From the NCBI GenBank assembly GCA_037443705.1, contig JBBINV010000011.1, forward strand, positions 4,233-68,232: a stretch of 64,000 nt of DNA, given 5' to 3'. Below the pieces are notes generated by a model. That model was not told where the DNA came from. It did no database searches and saw only the letters and a list, made by a program, of their open reading frames with translations. Below are positions 45,947 to 54,875 of the stretch, one piece after another (positions within the stretch are counted from its first letter, which is position 1; each line of letters starts with the position of its first letter). This DNA is from 2-02-FULL-66-14 sp037443705. GTDB taxonomy: Bacteria; Pseudomonadota; Gammaproteobacteria; Burkholderiales; SG8-39. The position numbers were made by a program, and so were the translations under genes.

Positions 45947-47141
45947 CATTCTCCTCCTCGCCCACATCCTCTCGATGCTGGGCTTCGGGACCTTCCCGGC
46001 GCTGCTGCCGGAGCTGCGCGACGCCTGGCGCCTCTCGAACTCGGAAATGGGCCTCATCGGCAGCAGCTTCTTCGCCGGCTACATCGCGAGCGTCGCGTAC
46101 TGGACCGCGCTCACCGATCGCGCCGACGGCCGGCGCGTGTATCTCACGGGAAGCGCGCTCGCCGCGGCCGGCGGCGCCGGATTCGGGGTCGCTGCCGAAG
46201 GTTTCGCGAGCGCCGCGCTGTTTCAGTTCGTGCTCGGCGTCGGTCTCGCGGCGACCTACATGCCGGGGCTGCGGCTGCTCTCGGACCGTGTGGGCGGCCC
46301 TCAGCAGAGCCGCTACATCGCCTTCTACACCTCGTTCTTCGGCATCGGCAACGCGGTGTCGCTGTTTCTTGCGGGCGCGATTGCGCCCGCCTGGGGCTGG
46401 CGCGCCGCGTTCGTGGTATCTGCCGTCGGGCCATTCGTGGCGGGAGTTCTCGTGATTTCGGGATTGCAGGCCAGGGCGGCCCAAGCCGCTCCCACCCCTT
46501 TTTCGCTCGCGCTCCTTTTTCCCGTGCATGCCTGGCGCAAGGTGCTCGCGGTGCGTGCGGCCGCCGGCTACACGCTCGGCTACATGGTGCATTGCGTGGA
46601 GCTGTTCGGCTCGCGCGCGTGGATGGTGGCGTTCCTTTCGTTCTCGGCGGGGCTGCACGCGGGCGGCGCGACCTTTCCCTGGAACGCGGCCGCGATCGCC
46701 GCGGCGGTGAATGTCGCCGCAGTACCGGCCTCGATCCTCGGAAACGAGGCCGCGCTCCGGATCGGGCGCAGGCCCTGGATCCTCCTGGTGATGCTCTCCT
46801 CGGGCGCGGGCGGCATCGCGCTCGCGCTCTCGGCGCCGCTGCACTGGGCGATCGTGCTCGCGATCCTCACCGGCTACTCGATGCTCGTGATGGCCGAATC
46901 GGCGACCCTCACGGCGGGCCTGGTCGCCGCCGCGCCGCAGGAGCTGCGCGGCGCCGCGATGGGCCTTTATTCACTCGCCGGCTTCGGCGGCGGCATGGTG
47001 GGCCCTGCGCTCTTCGGCGCGGCGCTCGATGCGGGCGGCGGCGCGGGGAGCCTTCCGGCCTGGGCCTGGGCCTACGGCGCGATCGGTGCCGGCTGTCTCG
47101 CCGCCCCCGTATTCGCCAGGGTCTTCGGCAGGGGACGCTAG
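45903..47141 (+). CDS. Major facilitator superfamily transporter
   Basis: An MFS protein of up to 412 residues with twelve hydrophobic helices; LTDRADGRRVYLTGSALAA is the usual A-motif-like loop after helix 2. The first recognisable helix starts at FILLLAHILSMLGFG. The only start upstream is TTG 45903, inside hairpin E; ATG 45975 would cut into helix 1. So the natural N-terminus was probably replaced when the hairpin arrived. No ribosome-binding site is seen. Substrate unknown. Confidence 0.82.
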   Translation: MFRRSASGKSSLTPFILLLAHILSMLGFGTFPALLPELRDAWRLSNSEMGLIGSSFFAGYIASVAYWTALTDRADGRRVYLTGSALAAAGGAGFGVAAEGFASAALFQFVLGVGLAATYMPGLRLLSDRVGGPQQSRYIAFYTSFFGIGNAVSLFLAGAIAPAWGWRAAFVVSAVGPFVAGVLVISGLQARAAQAAPTPFSLALLFPVHAWRKVLAVRAAAGYTLGYMVHCVELFGSRAWMVAFLSFSAGLHAGGATFPWNAAAIAAAVNVAAVPASILGNEAALRIGRRPWILLVMLSSGAGGIALALSAPLHWAIVLAILTGYSMLVMAESATLTAGLVAAAPQELRGAAMGLYSLAGFGGGMVGPALFGAALDAGGGAGSLPAWAWAYGAIGAGCLAAPVFARVFGRGR

Positions 47142-47171
47142 AATTCAGTTCTTCCTCGGAGGGGAGGGGTC

Positions 47172-48839
47172 ATGGATCGAATCTGGCTGACGAGCTATCC
47201 CGAAGGCGTGCCGGCGGACATCCGCTACGACGCGTACAAGTCAGTAGGCGACCTGTTCGAAAAATCCGTCAGGCAGTACGCCGAGCGCCCGGCGTTCCAT
47301 TGCATGGGAAAGACCATCAGCTTCGCGGAGCTCGACCGCCTGTCGCGCGACTTCGGTGCGTGGCTGCAGTCGAAGGGCCTCGCGAAGGGCGCGCGAGTGG
47401 CGATCATGATGCCGAACGTCCTCCAATACCCGGTTGCGCTTTACGGCACCTTGCGCGCGGGTTGCACGGTGGTGAACGTCAATCCCCTCTACACCGCGCG
47501 CGAGCTCGAGCACCAGCTGAAGGACTCGGGCGCAGAAGCGATCGTGATTCTGGAGAACTTCGCGCACACGCTGGAGGAAGTGCGCGCGAGGACGCCGGTC
47601 AGGCACGTGGTGGTCACGGCGCTTGGCGACATGCTTGGCGCGAAGGGCCTGATCGTCAATTTCGTCGTCCGGAACGTGAAAAAGATGGTGCCCGCATTCG
47701 ACCTGCCGGGCGCGCAGCGCTGGAACGCGGTGCTCGGCGAGGGCGCGTCGAAGACGCTCATGCCCATCGAGACCGGGCACGACGACATCGCGTTCCTCCA
47801 GTATACCGGGGGCACCACCGGCGTCTCGAAGGGCGCGATGCTGCTTCATCGCAACATCCTCGCCAACATCGAGCAGGCCGCGGCCTGGCTCATCCCGGGC
47901 CTGAAGGGCGAGACCGCGGTGATCGTCACCGCGCTGCCGCTCTATCACATCTTCTCGCTCACGGTGAACTGCCTCAACATGCTGAAGGTGGGCGGGCTGA
48001 ACATCCTCATCACCAACCCGCGCGACATCCCGGCTTTCGTAAGAGAGCTCGGCAAGCACCCCTACAACATCATCACGGGGGTGAACACGCTGTTCAACGC
48101 GTTCCTGAACGATCCGGATTTCCCGAAGCTCGATTTCTCGAGGGTTAAGCTCTGCATCGGCGGCGGCATGGCGGTGCAGAAGGCAGTGGCGGACAAGTGG
48201 AAGGAAGTGACGGGCCGCACGCTGCTCGAGGGCTACGGCCTCACCGAGACGAGCCCCTGCGCCACCATGAACCCGCTCGATCTCGCCGCCTACAACGGGT
48301 CGATCGGCCTTCCGATGCCCTCTACCGAGATCGTGCTGCGCGACGACGCCGACAAGGACGTGCCCCTCGGCGGCACCGGCGAGATCTGCATTCGCGGGCC
48401 CCAGGTCATGAAAGGCTACTGGCAGCGGCCCGACGAGTCCGCGAAGGTCATCGGCCCGGACGGTTTTCTCCACACCGGCGACATCGGCACGATGGACGAG
48501 AAAGGGTTCGTGCGCATCGTGGACCGGAAGAAAGACATGATCCTCGTCTCGGGCTTCAACGTGTACCCGAACGAAGTCGAGCAGGTCGTCGCCATGCACC
48601 CGGGCGTGCTCGAAGTCGCCGCGATCGGCGTGCCCGACGAGCACTCGGGCGAGGTGGTGAAGGTGTTCGTGGTGAAGAAGGATCCCGCGCTCACCGAAAA
48701 GGACATCATCCAGCACTGCCACGACCAGCTCACCGGCTACAAGCGCCCCAAGTACGTGGAGTTCCGCGCCGAGCTGCCGAAGACCAACGTCGGCAAGATC
48801 CTCCGGCGCGCGCTGCGGGACGAGAAGAAGGCCGCTTAG
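47172..48839 (+). CDS. fadD: Long-chain fatty acid-CoA ligase FadD
   Basis: A 555-residue acyl-CoA synthetase. The AMP-binding P-loop LQYTGGTTGVSKGAML, EGYGLTETSP, the FadD block GFLHTGDIGTMDEKGFVRIVD-like region and the C-terminal Lys in KTNVGKILRRALR are all present. A strong GGAGGGGAGG precedes ATG 47172. It activates fatty acids for beta-oxidation and fits the nearby hydratase and dienoyl-CoA reductase-like genes. Confidence 0.94.
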   Translation: MDRIWLTSYPEGVPADIRYDAYKSVGDLFEKSVRQYAERPAFHCMGKTISFAELDRLSRDFGAWLQSKGLAKGARVAIMMPNVLQYPVALYGTLRAGCTVVNVNPLYTARELEHQLKDSGAEAIVILENFAHTLEEVRARTPVRHVVVTALGDMLGAKGLIVNFVVRNVKKMVPAFDLPGAQRWNAVLGEGASKTLMPIETGHDDIAFLQYTGGTTGVSKGAMLLHRNILANIEQAAAWLIPGLKGETAVIVTALPLYHIFSLTVNCLNMLKVGGLNILITNPRDIPAFVRELGKHPYNIITGVNTLFNAFLNDPDFPKLDFSRVKLCIGGGMAVQKAVADKWKEVTGRTLLEGYGLTETSPCATMNPLDLAAYNGSIGLPMPSTEIVLRDDADKDVPLGGTGEICIRGPQVMKGYWQRPDESAKVIGPDGFLHTGDIGTMDEKGFVRIVDRKKDMILVSGFNVYPNEVEQVVAMHPGVLEVAAIGVPDEHSGEVVKVFVVKKDPALTEKDIIQHCHDQLTGYKRPKYVEFRAELPKTNVGKILRRALRDEKKAA

Positions 48840-48889
48840 TTTCGCGCGATTGACTGACCGCCCCGGCGCGGGCGTGTAAGCTCCGCGCC

Positions 48890-49807
48890 TTGGTTCCCCG
48901 CCACCATCTCGTTCCCGGGCTCGGCTGGATCGGCGTTTCGATCCTGTGCTGGGTGCCGCTTTTTCCGATCGCCAAGCGCGTGCTGCCGATCGTGGATGCG
49001 TTCGCGATGGGGACGGCACGCTATGTGATCGGCGGGCTGGTGTTCGTGCTGCTGCTGGGGGCTCTCGAGGGCTGGCAGGCGCTGCGCTACGACGGGCGGC
49101 TGGTCGCGGCGGTCGTGTTCGGGGTGATCGGGATCACGGGGTTCAACGGGTTCGTGTGGTACGGGCTCACGTTCACGCGGCCGGAGCACGCGGCGATCAT
49201 CATGGGGATGCAGACGCCGCTGATCGCGCTCGCGGTGTGGCTCACGCGCGGGGTGCGGCCGGCTCCGTTCACGCTCGCGTGCACGGTTGCCGCGTTCGTG
49301 GGCGTGATGCTCGTGGTGACCAAGGGCGACCCCGCGGGGGCGGTCGCGGGCGGCGCGCTCTGGGGCGACTTCCTGGTCTTTCTCGGCGCGCTCTCCTGGG
49401 TGACGTACACGCTCTCGGGCGCGCGCTTCGCGGGGTGGTCGCCGGTGCGTTTCACTGTGCTCACGGTGATTCCCGGGACGTTCGGGTTGTTTCTCTTGAA
49501 CTTGACTGCAATACGCTACGGGATCGCGTCGGTGCCTACGCCCGAGGCGCTGTGGTCGGTGGGCTGGCAGATCCTCTATTTTGCGATCGGCACGGTGGTG
49601 CTCGGCGTGCTCGGGTTCAATTTCTCGGTGAAGTACCTCGGGCCGCTCAACACGATGCTGATGCTGAACCTTGTGCCGGTGGGTGTCTTCGCGGTGGAAG
49701 CAGCGCTCGGCCGGAGCTTCGCCGCGATCGAGATTCTCGGCGCCGCGCTCGTGATCGGCGCGCTGGTGGCGAACAATCTGTACCTCAGGAAGTCCGCGCC
49801 AGCGTAA
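48890..49807 (+). CDS. EamA/DMT family transporter
   Basis: A 305-residue transporter with ten hydrophobic helices. Repeat one has IIMGMQTPLIALAVWLTRG and repeat two has LGPLNTMLMLNLVPVGVFAVEA. The start is TTG 48890; the first ATG in frame is far inside. Its stop TAA is the first part of the 22-bp tandem repeat that follows. Confidence 0.87.
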   Translation: MVPRHHLVPGLGWIGVSILCWVPLFPIAKRVLPIVDAFAMGTARYVIGGLVFVLLLGALEGWQALRYDGRLVAAVVFGVIGITGFNGFVWYGLTFTRPEHAAIIMGMQTPLIALAVWLTRGVRPAPFTLACTVAAFVGVMLVVTKGDPAGAVAGGALWGDFLVFLGALSWVTYTLSGARFAGWSPVRFTVLTVIPGTFGLFLLNLTAIRYGIASVPTPEALWSVGWQILYFAIGTVVLGVLGFNFSVKYLGPLNTMLMLNLVPVGVFAVEAALGRSFAAIEILGAALVIGALVANNLYLRKSAPA

Positions 49808-49870
49808 TCCGGATTGAACGGACGTATAATCCGGATTGGACGGACCTTTAATCCGGATTGGACGGAAATG
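49805..49870. repeat. Three 22-bp tandem repeats (operator-like) before the AAA/DUF4143 gene
   Basis: Three direct copies at 49805-49826, 49827-49848 and 49849-49870, each TAATCCGGATTGGACGGA plus four variable bases (copy 1 has GAAC for GGAC). Each holds the perfect 10-bp palindrome AATCCGGATT, so palindrome centres lie two helical turns apart. Copy 1 begins at the EamA stop codon and copy 3 ends with the ATG of the next gene. It looks like an array of protein-binding sites. Confidence 0.93.
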
Positions 49871-51088
49871 GCATCTCCTCGCCCGAGGCTCTACCCGCGC
49901 TTTGCCGCCGCACGCGTCGCGGCAGCGCTCAGGGACACCCCGGTCGTGCTCGTGAATGGGCCGCGACAGAGCGGGAAGACGACGCTCGTGCGCGAGTTGA
50001 TCGCCGGGCGGCGGGACTACGTCACCCTGGATGACGCGACCGAGCTCGCCGCGGCGAACGCCGACCCGACGGGTTTCGTGCGCCGTTTCGACCGCGTCGC
50101 GATAGACGAGGTGCAGCGCGCGCCCGGGTTGCTGCGCGCGATCAAGAAGGCCGTCGATGACGACCGGCGGCCGGGGAGGTTCCTGCTCACCGGCTCGGCG
50201 AACCTGCTCTCCCTGCCCCGGGTGGCGGAAAGCCTCGCCGGCCGCATGGAGGTGGTGACGCTGCTTCCGCTTTCGCGATCGGAGCTCCGGCGCCGGCGGC
50301 CGAGCTTTCTCCGTGACGCCTTTTCGGGCCGGGTCGGTCCGGCACAGCTGCGGAAGCCGTTGGAGCTCGAGCGCGCGGTCGAAAGCGGCGGCTACCCCGC
50401 GTTGCTGGCGCGCACCACGGACGCACGCCGGCGCGCGTGGGCTCGCGAGTACCTCCGGTCGGTCGTTGAACGCGATGCCCGCGACGCCGCGGATATCGAG
50501 AAGCTCGACCAGCTCCCGCGCCTGCTTCGCGCAATGGCGCATAACGCCGCGCAGCTCGCGAATTTCACCCGCCTGGGTGCGGCGATCGGATTGGACGACA
50601 AGACGACCCGGAAGTACGTGGGCGTTCTGGAGCGCCTGTACCTGGTGCAAAGGGTCGCGCCATGGTCGCGCAATCGGCTGAAACGGGTGGTCAAGGCGCC
50701 GAAGCTTCATTTCCTCGACTCGGGGCTGCTCGGCGCGATATCGCCCGTGTCGGGAGATCGTCCGGCGTTCGGGCGAGCGCTTGAGACGTTTGTCTTTTCG
50801 GAGCTTGCCAAGCAGGCGGCGATCCTGGAGTCGCCTCCCGCAATCCACTACTACCGCGACAAGGACCAGCTCGAGGTCGACTTCGTGCTCGAGGACGAGC
50901 GTGGCCGGGTCGTGGGCGTTGAAGTCAAGGCTGCGGCAAGTGTCGGGCTTTCCGATTTCCGCGGCCTGCGCAGGCTGTCGAAAGCCGTAGGGCGCGGCTT
51001 TGCCCTCGGCGTCGTTTTCTACGACGGCGGTTCGACGGCGCCTTTCGGAGACCGGCTCTTCGCAGCGCCGATATCGACCCTGTTCTGA
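49868..51088 (+). CDS. AAA+ ATPase with DUF4143 domain
   Basis: A 406-residue AAA_14/DUF4143 protein. Walker A is NGPRQSGKTT, Walker B VAIDEVQRAPG, and sensor 1 LLTGSANLL. The C-terminal part contains a PD-(D/E)XK-like pattern (EVDFVLEDERGRVVGVEVK). Such proteins are common, often variable in presence, and of unknown role, perhaps defence or toxin-antitoxin related. ATG 49868 is in the last tandem repeat, whose GGACGGA may serve as ribosome-binding site. Signs of mobility are suggestive only. Confidence 0.9.
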   Translation: MASPRPRLYPRFAAARVAAALRDTPVVLVNGPRQSGKTTLVRELIAGRRDYVTLDDATELAAANADPTGFVRRFDRVAIDEVQRAPGLLRAIKKAVDDDRRPGRFLLTGSANLLSLPRVAESLAGRMEVVTLLPLSRSELRRRRPSFLRDAFSGRVGPAQLRKPLELERAVESGGYPALLARTTDARRRAWAREYLRSVVERDARDAADIEKLDQLPRLLRAMAHNAAQLANFTRLGAAIGLDDKTTRKYVGVLERLYLVQRVAPWSRNRLKRVVKAPKLHFLDSGLLGAISPVSGDRPAFGRALETFVFSELAKQAAILESPPAIHYYRDKDQLEVDFVLEDERGRVVGVEVKAAASVGLSDFRGLRRLSKAVGRGFALGVVFYDGGSTAPFGDRLFAAPISTLF

Positions 51089-51095
51089 CGAAGCA

Positions 51096-53552
51096 TCACC
51101 GAGCCGGAACGAGCCGCAGCGTCTTGTGCGGCTGCGAATCCAGCGTCTTGCGGTCGGTGGCCATGCGGATGTACTCGCCCTTCGCCCAGGCCTCGGTGAA
51201 CGCGGCGTAGTGCGGCGAGAGGATGTTGCCCGACTGTCCGCCGGAGTGGATGAAGAGCGAGTTCTCCAGGTCGGAGAGATCGTAGATCGCGCGCAGGCTC
51301 GCGGCGTGGCGGTTGGCGAACGGGCGCTCGTCGTCGTGGAAGTCCTTGCGGCCCACGTTTATGGTGTAGGTGTCGCCCGGCGTGGGCGCGGTAATGTCGA
51401 ACAGGCGCGCCAGGAGCGGCTGGCGACCGAACGGCCGGTGCTCGAGCCGAGCGAAGTGCGCCTCGCCCCAGCGCCAGCGCGAGCTGTCCGCGCCGTAGCG
51501 CTGCGTCAGGTCCTTGAGCGCGGCCTCCAGCGACAGCGCGAGCAGTTCCTCGCAGGTTTCCACGGCCGGCGTGCGCAGATCGTCGCACCAGCGTGCAGCC
51601 TCGCCGTTCCCCGCGAGCACCGTTGCGACGAGCGGGGCGCGCGGCGCCCAGTTGGCGCGAAACGCTTCGCCCAGCTCGTCGGCATAGAGCGCGCGCGTGA
51701 GCTCCCGCCACCACGCCCAGGCTATGACGGGTTCGGCGCGCCCCGGCGACATCGTCCCGTCCCATTTGGCGAGCATCGCGAGCGCCTTGCGCGCCTCCTC
51801 GCTCCTCGGGCGCGTCCCAAGGAGGCGGGGGAGTGACTCGCGCATCGCAAGCGACACGACATCCGCCTGCATGCGCGCGAAGCTCGCGACCGAGTGCTTG
51901 GGCGCCGCCTCGAGGAGTTCCGCGATGCGGTTTGCGCGATACGGAGGCTGCCATTCGCTGGTGAGGTAGTGCGCGTAGCCCGGCGGCGTGATTCGCTCGT
52001 TCGCCGTGAGAATCCGGCCGCTCGACGGGTTGTACGTTCGCGGCAGCTCTTCGAACGGGATCCATCCCGCCCAGTCGTATCTCGCGTCCCAGCCCGGCGC
52101 GGGTGCGAGGCCCTTCAAGTCGTTCTCGGGCTTTCGCACCGGCACGCGCCCGGCGGCGATGTAGCCGATGTTGCCCTCGACGTCGGCGTAGACCATGTTC
52201 TGCTGCGGGACGTGGAAGTCGCGCGCCGCGGCGAGGAACCCTTCCCAGTCGCGCGCGCGCGCGAGCTTGTGGGCGGCCTGCAGCGTCTTGTCGTCCTCGA
52301 GCAGCGCGGTCCACGCGAACGCGAGCACGTAGCCGCGCGGCGCGAGCTCCTGCGCGCTTCGCAGCACGTCCGAGATCACGGGACCGTGGCGGGAGACGCG
52401 CACGCGCAGGCGCTCGTCGGGTGCGCCCTTTACCTTGAGAGTTTCCTCGATCACCTGGAATGGCCGCGGGCCCTCGGGCGTGACGTAGCCGCCCGCCGCG
52501 TCGAGCTTCTCGAGGTACAGGTCCTGCACGTCCGGCCCGGTGTTGGTGAAGCCCCAGGCGATGCGGTCGTTCCTCCCGAGCACAATCGCCGGCACCCCGG
52601 GCAGCGTCGCACCGATCACGTCGGTGCCGGGAACCGAAAGGTGCGCGAAATACCACACTGGCGGCGCGGTGAGGCCGAGGTGCGGGTCGTTTGCGAGCAG
52701 CGGCTTGCCCGTGACGCTGCGCTCGCCCGAAACGACCCAGTTGTTCGAGCCGATTCCTTCGCCGTCGCCGAGGAAATCCGGAAAAACCGGGACAGACCCG
52801 GTTTTCGCGGTTGGCTGTTCGGAAAACCGGGTCTGTCCCGGTTTTTCCTCCGCCAGCTGCACCGCCTCACGCTCGAGCCGGCCGTAGAGCGACTTCAGGT
52901 CCGCGATCTCGGGAGGCGGCTCGCCGGGATAGGGAGCGATGAACTCGTGGATGCGCGCGAGCGGCAGCGTGCGCGCAAGGCGCATCCGGAGGAGCTCATT
53001 CCTCCAGTTGCCGCCCAGATCCCAGGCCATCATCTTGACCCAGGCGGCGGAATCGGCGGGCGTCCAGCGCTCGGGGCGCGCGCCGGTGAGCCAGAACTCG
53101 GGCGGCAGCACGGGGTCGGCGGCGAGAAACGCGTTGACTCCGCGAGCGTAGGCCTCGAGCAGCTGCCGGGTCTCGGCGTCGGCCTGGCGAAGGTTCGCTT
53201 CGGCTGCGCGGCGCACGCCGAGCGTGCGCAGGAACCGGTCGGTCTCGCGCGCGCCCGGCCCCAGGATCTCCGCGAGGCGCCCCGCCGCGATCCTCCGGTT
53301 CATCTCCATCTGCCAGAGCCGGTCCTGCGCGTGCGCGTAGCCGAGCGCGAAGAGCGCGTCTTCGAGCGTCTGCGCGCGGATGTGCGGGATGCCGTAGCGG
53401 TCGCGCCGGATCTCGGCCGGGGCGCCGAGGCCGTGGATCCGTACCTCGCCTTCGACGCGCGGTAGCGACTGGCGAAGATAGAGGTAGCCCGCGCTCACGG
53501 CGAGCGCGACCCCGAGCACCAGCGCGAACAAGCCCCGGACGAGCAGCCTCAC
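51096..53552 (-). CDS. Penicillin acylase family protein
   Basis: An 818-residue Ntn-hydrolase precursor. An N-terminal hydrophobic signal-anchor (about 5-24) directs export. The alpha part contains RDRYGIPHIRAQTLEDALFALGY-like sequence. Autocleavage should free Ser269 in IGSNNWVVSG as the catalytic N-terminus of the beta chain; the beta chain has NDPHLGLTAPPVWY and a late HSGGQSGN. Residues about 236-258 are encoded by a GGGWCAG hairpin, directly in the spacer before cleavage. Substrate unknown: penicillins, acyl-homoserine lactones and other amides are possible. GTG 53552 start. Confidence 0.9.
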   Translation of the reverse strand: MRLLVRGLFALVLGVALAVSAGYLYLRQSLPRVEGEVRIHGLGAPAEIRRDRYGIPHIRAQTLEDALFALGYAHAQDRLWQMEMNRRIAAGRLAEILGPGARETDRFLRTLGVRRAAEANLRQADAETRQLLEAYARGVNAFLAADPVLPPEFWLTGARPERWTPADSAAWVKMMAWDLGGNWRNELLRMRLARTLPLARIHEFIAPYPGEPPPEIADLKSLYGRLEREAVQLAEEKPGQTRFSEQPTAKTGSVPVFPDFLGDGEGIGSNNWVVSGERSVTGKPLLANDPHLGLTAPPVWYFAHLSVPGTDVIGATLPGVPAIVLGRNDRIAWGFTNTGPDVQDLYLEKLDAAGGYVTPEGPRPFQVIEETLKVKGAPDERLRVRVSRHGPVISDVLRSAQELAPRGYVLAFAWTALLEDDKTLQAAHKLARARDWEGFLAAARDFHVPQQNMVYADVEGNIGYIAAGRVPVRKPENDLKGLAPAPGWDARYDWAGWIPFEELPRTYNPSSGRILTANERITPPGYAHYLTSEWQPPYRANRIAELLEAAPKHSVASFARMQADVVSLAMRESLPRLLGTRPRSEEARKALAMLAKWDGTMSPGRAEPVIAWAWWRELTRALYADELGEAFRANWAPRAPLVATVLAGNGEAARWCDDLRTPAVETCEELLALSLEAALKDLTQRYGADSSRWRWGEAHFARLEHRPFGRQPLLARLFDITAPTPGDTYTINVGRKDFHDDERPFANRHAASLRAIYDLSDLENSLFIHSGGQSGNILSPHYAAFTEAWAKGEYIRMATDRKTLDSQPHKTLRLVPAR
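52780..52848. repeat. GGGWCAG hairpin, copy B, inside the penicillin acylase gene
   Basis: A perfect 27-bp inverted repeat (52780-52806 and 52822-52848) with a 15-base loop, 69 bases in total, so exactly 23 codons and in frame. The core is the same as in copies A and C. It encodes KPGQTRF and KTGSVPVF in the acylase linker. Confidence 0.93.
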
Positions 53553-53589
53553 GGCCGGGAGAATACCCTTTTCCCGGTTCGTTCCTCGT

Positions 53590-53618
53590 ATGCGGCAGTG
53601 CCGCATTTCTGTTATAAC
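53590..53618 (+). promoter_or_regulatory. Palindrome and -10 box in the acylase-PHA depolymerase divergent gap
   Basis: ATGCGGCA-G-TGCCGCAT (53590-53606) is a perfect 8-bp-arm dyad, followed by TATAAC at 53613-53618. The dyad covers the expected -35 region of a plus-strand promoter for the depolymerase gene, so it may be an operator. Confidence 0.45.
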
Positions 53619-53648
53619 CGGCCGGTTACCACGGCAGGGGAAGCTGCG

Positions 53649-54875
53649 GTGCTCTACAGCCTCTACGAAGCCCACCACACGGCGCTCACGCCGCTGCGCT
53701 ACGCCGCGGAGCTGACCCGCGGCTGGTTCGGGCATCCCTTCAGCCCTCTTGCCTACATGCCGGTCTCGAGGCGCCTCGCCGCGTCCTCGGACCTGTTCCT
53801 TCGTGTCACGCAGCGCTACGAAAGGCCCGATTGGCGCATCGCGGCCACCCGCATCGGCGAGCGCATCGTCCCGGTGACGATCGAGACCGCGGTTGCGAAA
53901 CCGTTCTGCAACCTGATCCATTTCAAGCGCGCGCTCGACGAGCCGCGCGACGACCCGAAGGTGCTGGTGGTCGCGCCGCTCTCGGGGCATCACGCGACGC
54001 TCCTGCGCGACACGGTGAAGGCGTTCCTGCCCGAACACGAGGTGTGGGTGACCGACTGGATCGACGCGCGGATGGTGCCGCTCGCGCACGGGACATTCCA
54101 CCTCGACGACTACGTGGACTACGTGCGCGAGTTCATTGCGCTGCTGTCTCCGGAGCTCAACGTGATCTCGGTGTGCCAGCCGACCGTTCCCGTGCTCGCG
54201 GCGATCTCGCTCATGGCGCAGGCCGGCGACGAAAAAGCCCCCGCCACGATGGTGATGATGGGCGGTCCGATCGACGCGCGAAAATCGCCCACGGCGGTGA
54301 ACAATCTCGCGATGAAGAAGCCGTACTCGTGGTTCGAGAGCCACGTGATCCAGCGCGTGCCTTCGAAGTACCCCGGCTTCATGCGGCGCGTGTACCCGGG
54401 ATTCCTGCAGCATCTCGGGTTCGTGGCGATGAACCCCGACCGGCATCTCACGGCGCACTGGGAGTACTACAACCATCTGCTGCGCGGCGACGGCAGCTCC
54501 GCGGAGTCGCACCGGCGCTTCTACGACGAGTACAACGCGGTGCTCGACATGCCCGCCGAGTATTACCTCGACACGATCCGCACCGTGTTCCAGGAATTCG
54601 CTCTGCCCAGGGGGCGCATGTTCGTGCGCGGAGAGCTGGTTCGGCCGCAGTCGATCCGGCGCACGGCGCTCCTCACGATCGAGGGCGAGCTCGACGACAT
54701 CTCCGGGAACGGGCAAACGGAAGCCGCGCACCTGCTGTGCCTGAACATCCCGCGCGAGCGGCGCGCGCACTATTGCGCGCCGGGCGTGGGGCACTACGGG
54801 ATCTTCTCGGGGCGGCGCTGGCGCGAGACGATCTACCCCCGGGTGCGCGACTTCCTCCGCGCCTACAGCTCGTAG
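53649..54875 (+). CDS. phaZ: Intracellular polyhydroxyalkanoate depolymerase PhaZ
   Basis: A 408-residue depolymerase of the Ralstonia type. The N-terminus MLYSLYEAHHTALTPLRYAAE is typical. In place of the lipase-box serine there is the family's cysteine (ISVCQPTVPVLAA), and the late His is in GVGHYGIFSG. It mobilises stored PHB/PHA. GTG 53649 with AGGGGAAG upstream was preferred to the upstream GTG 53598, which lies in the palindrome. The end overlaps the LysR gene by 13 bases. Confidence 0.92.
   Translation: MLYSLYEAHHTALTPLRYAAELTRGWFGHPFSPLAYMPVSRRLAASSDLFLRVTQRYERPDWRIAATRIGERIVPVTIETAVAKPFCNLIHFKRALDEPRDDPKVLVVAPLSGHHATLLRDTVKAFLPEHEVWVTDWIDARMVPLAHGTFHLDDYVDYVREFIALLSPELNVISVCQPTVPVLAAISLMAQAGDEKAPATMVMMGGPIDARKSPTAVNNLAMKKPYSWFESHVIQRVPSKYPGFMRRVYPGFLQHLGFVAMNPDRHLTAHWEYYNHLLRGDGSSAESHRRFYDEYNAVLDMPAEYYLDTIRTVFQEFALPRGRMFVRGELVRPQSIRRTALLTIEGELDDISGNGQTEAAHLLCLNIPRERRAHYCAPGVGHYGIFSGRRWRETIYPRVRDFLRAYSS

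Noticed and set aside
45065..48148. A 1027-codon plus-strand open frame
   Set aside because: It crosses the hydratase, MFS and fadD genes in another frame and is composed of low-complexity Arg/Ala/Gly. The three known proteins explain the region.
49805..49870. CRISPR-like array
   Set aside because: The three repeats are directly adjacent without spacers and overlap a start codon, so an operator array fits better.
49868..51088. Prophage or integrated element around the AAA/DUF4143 gene
   Set aside because: No integrase, transposase, phage gene or attachment repeats flank it. Only the 22-bp tandem sites are unusual.
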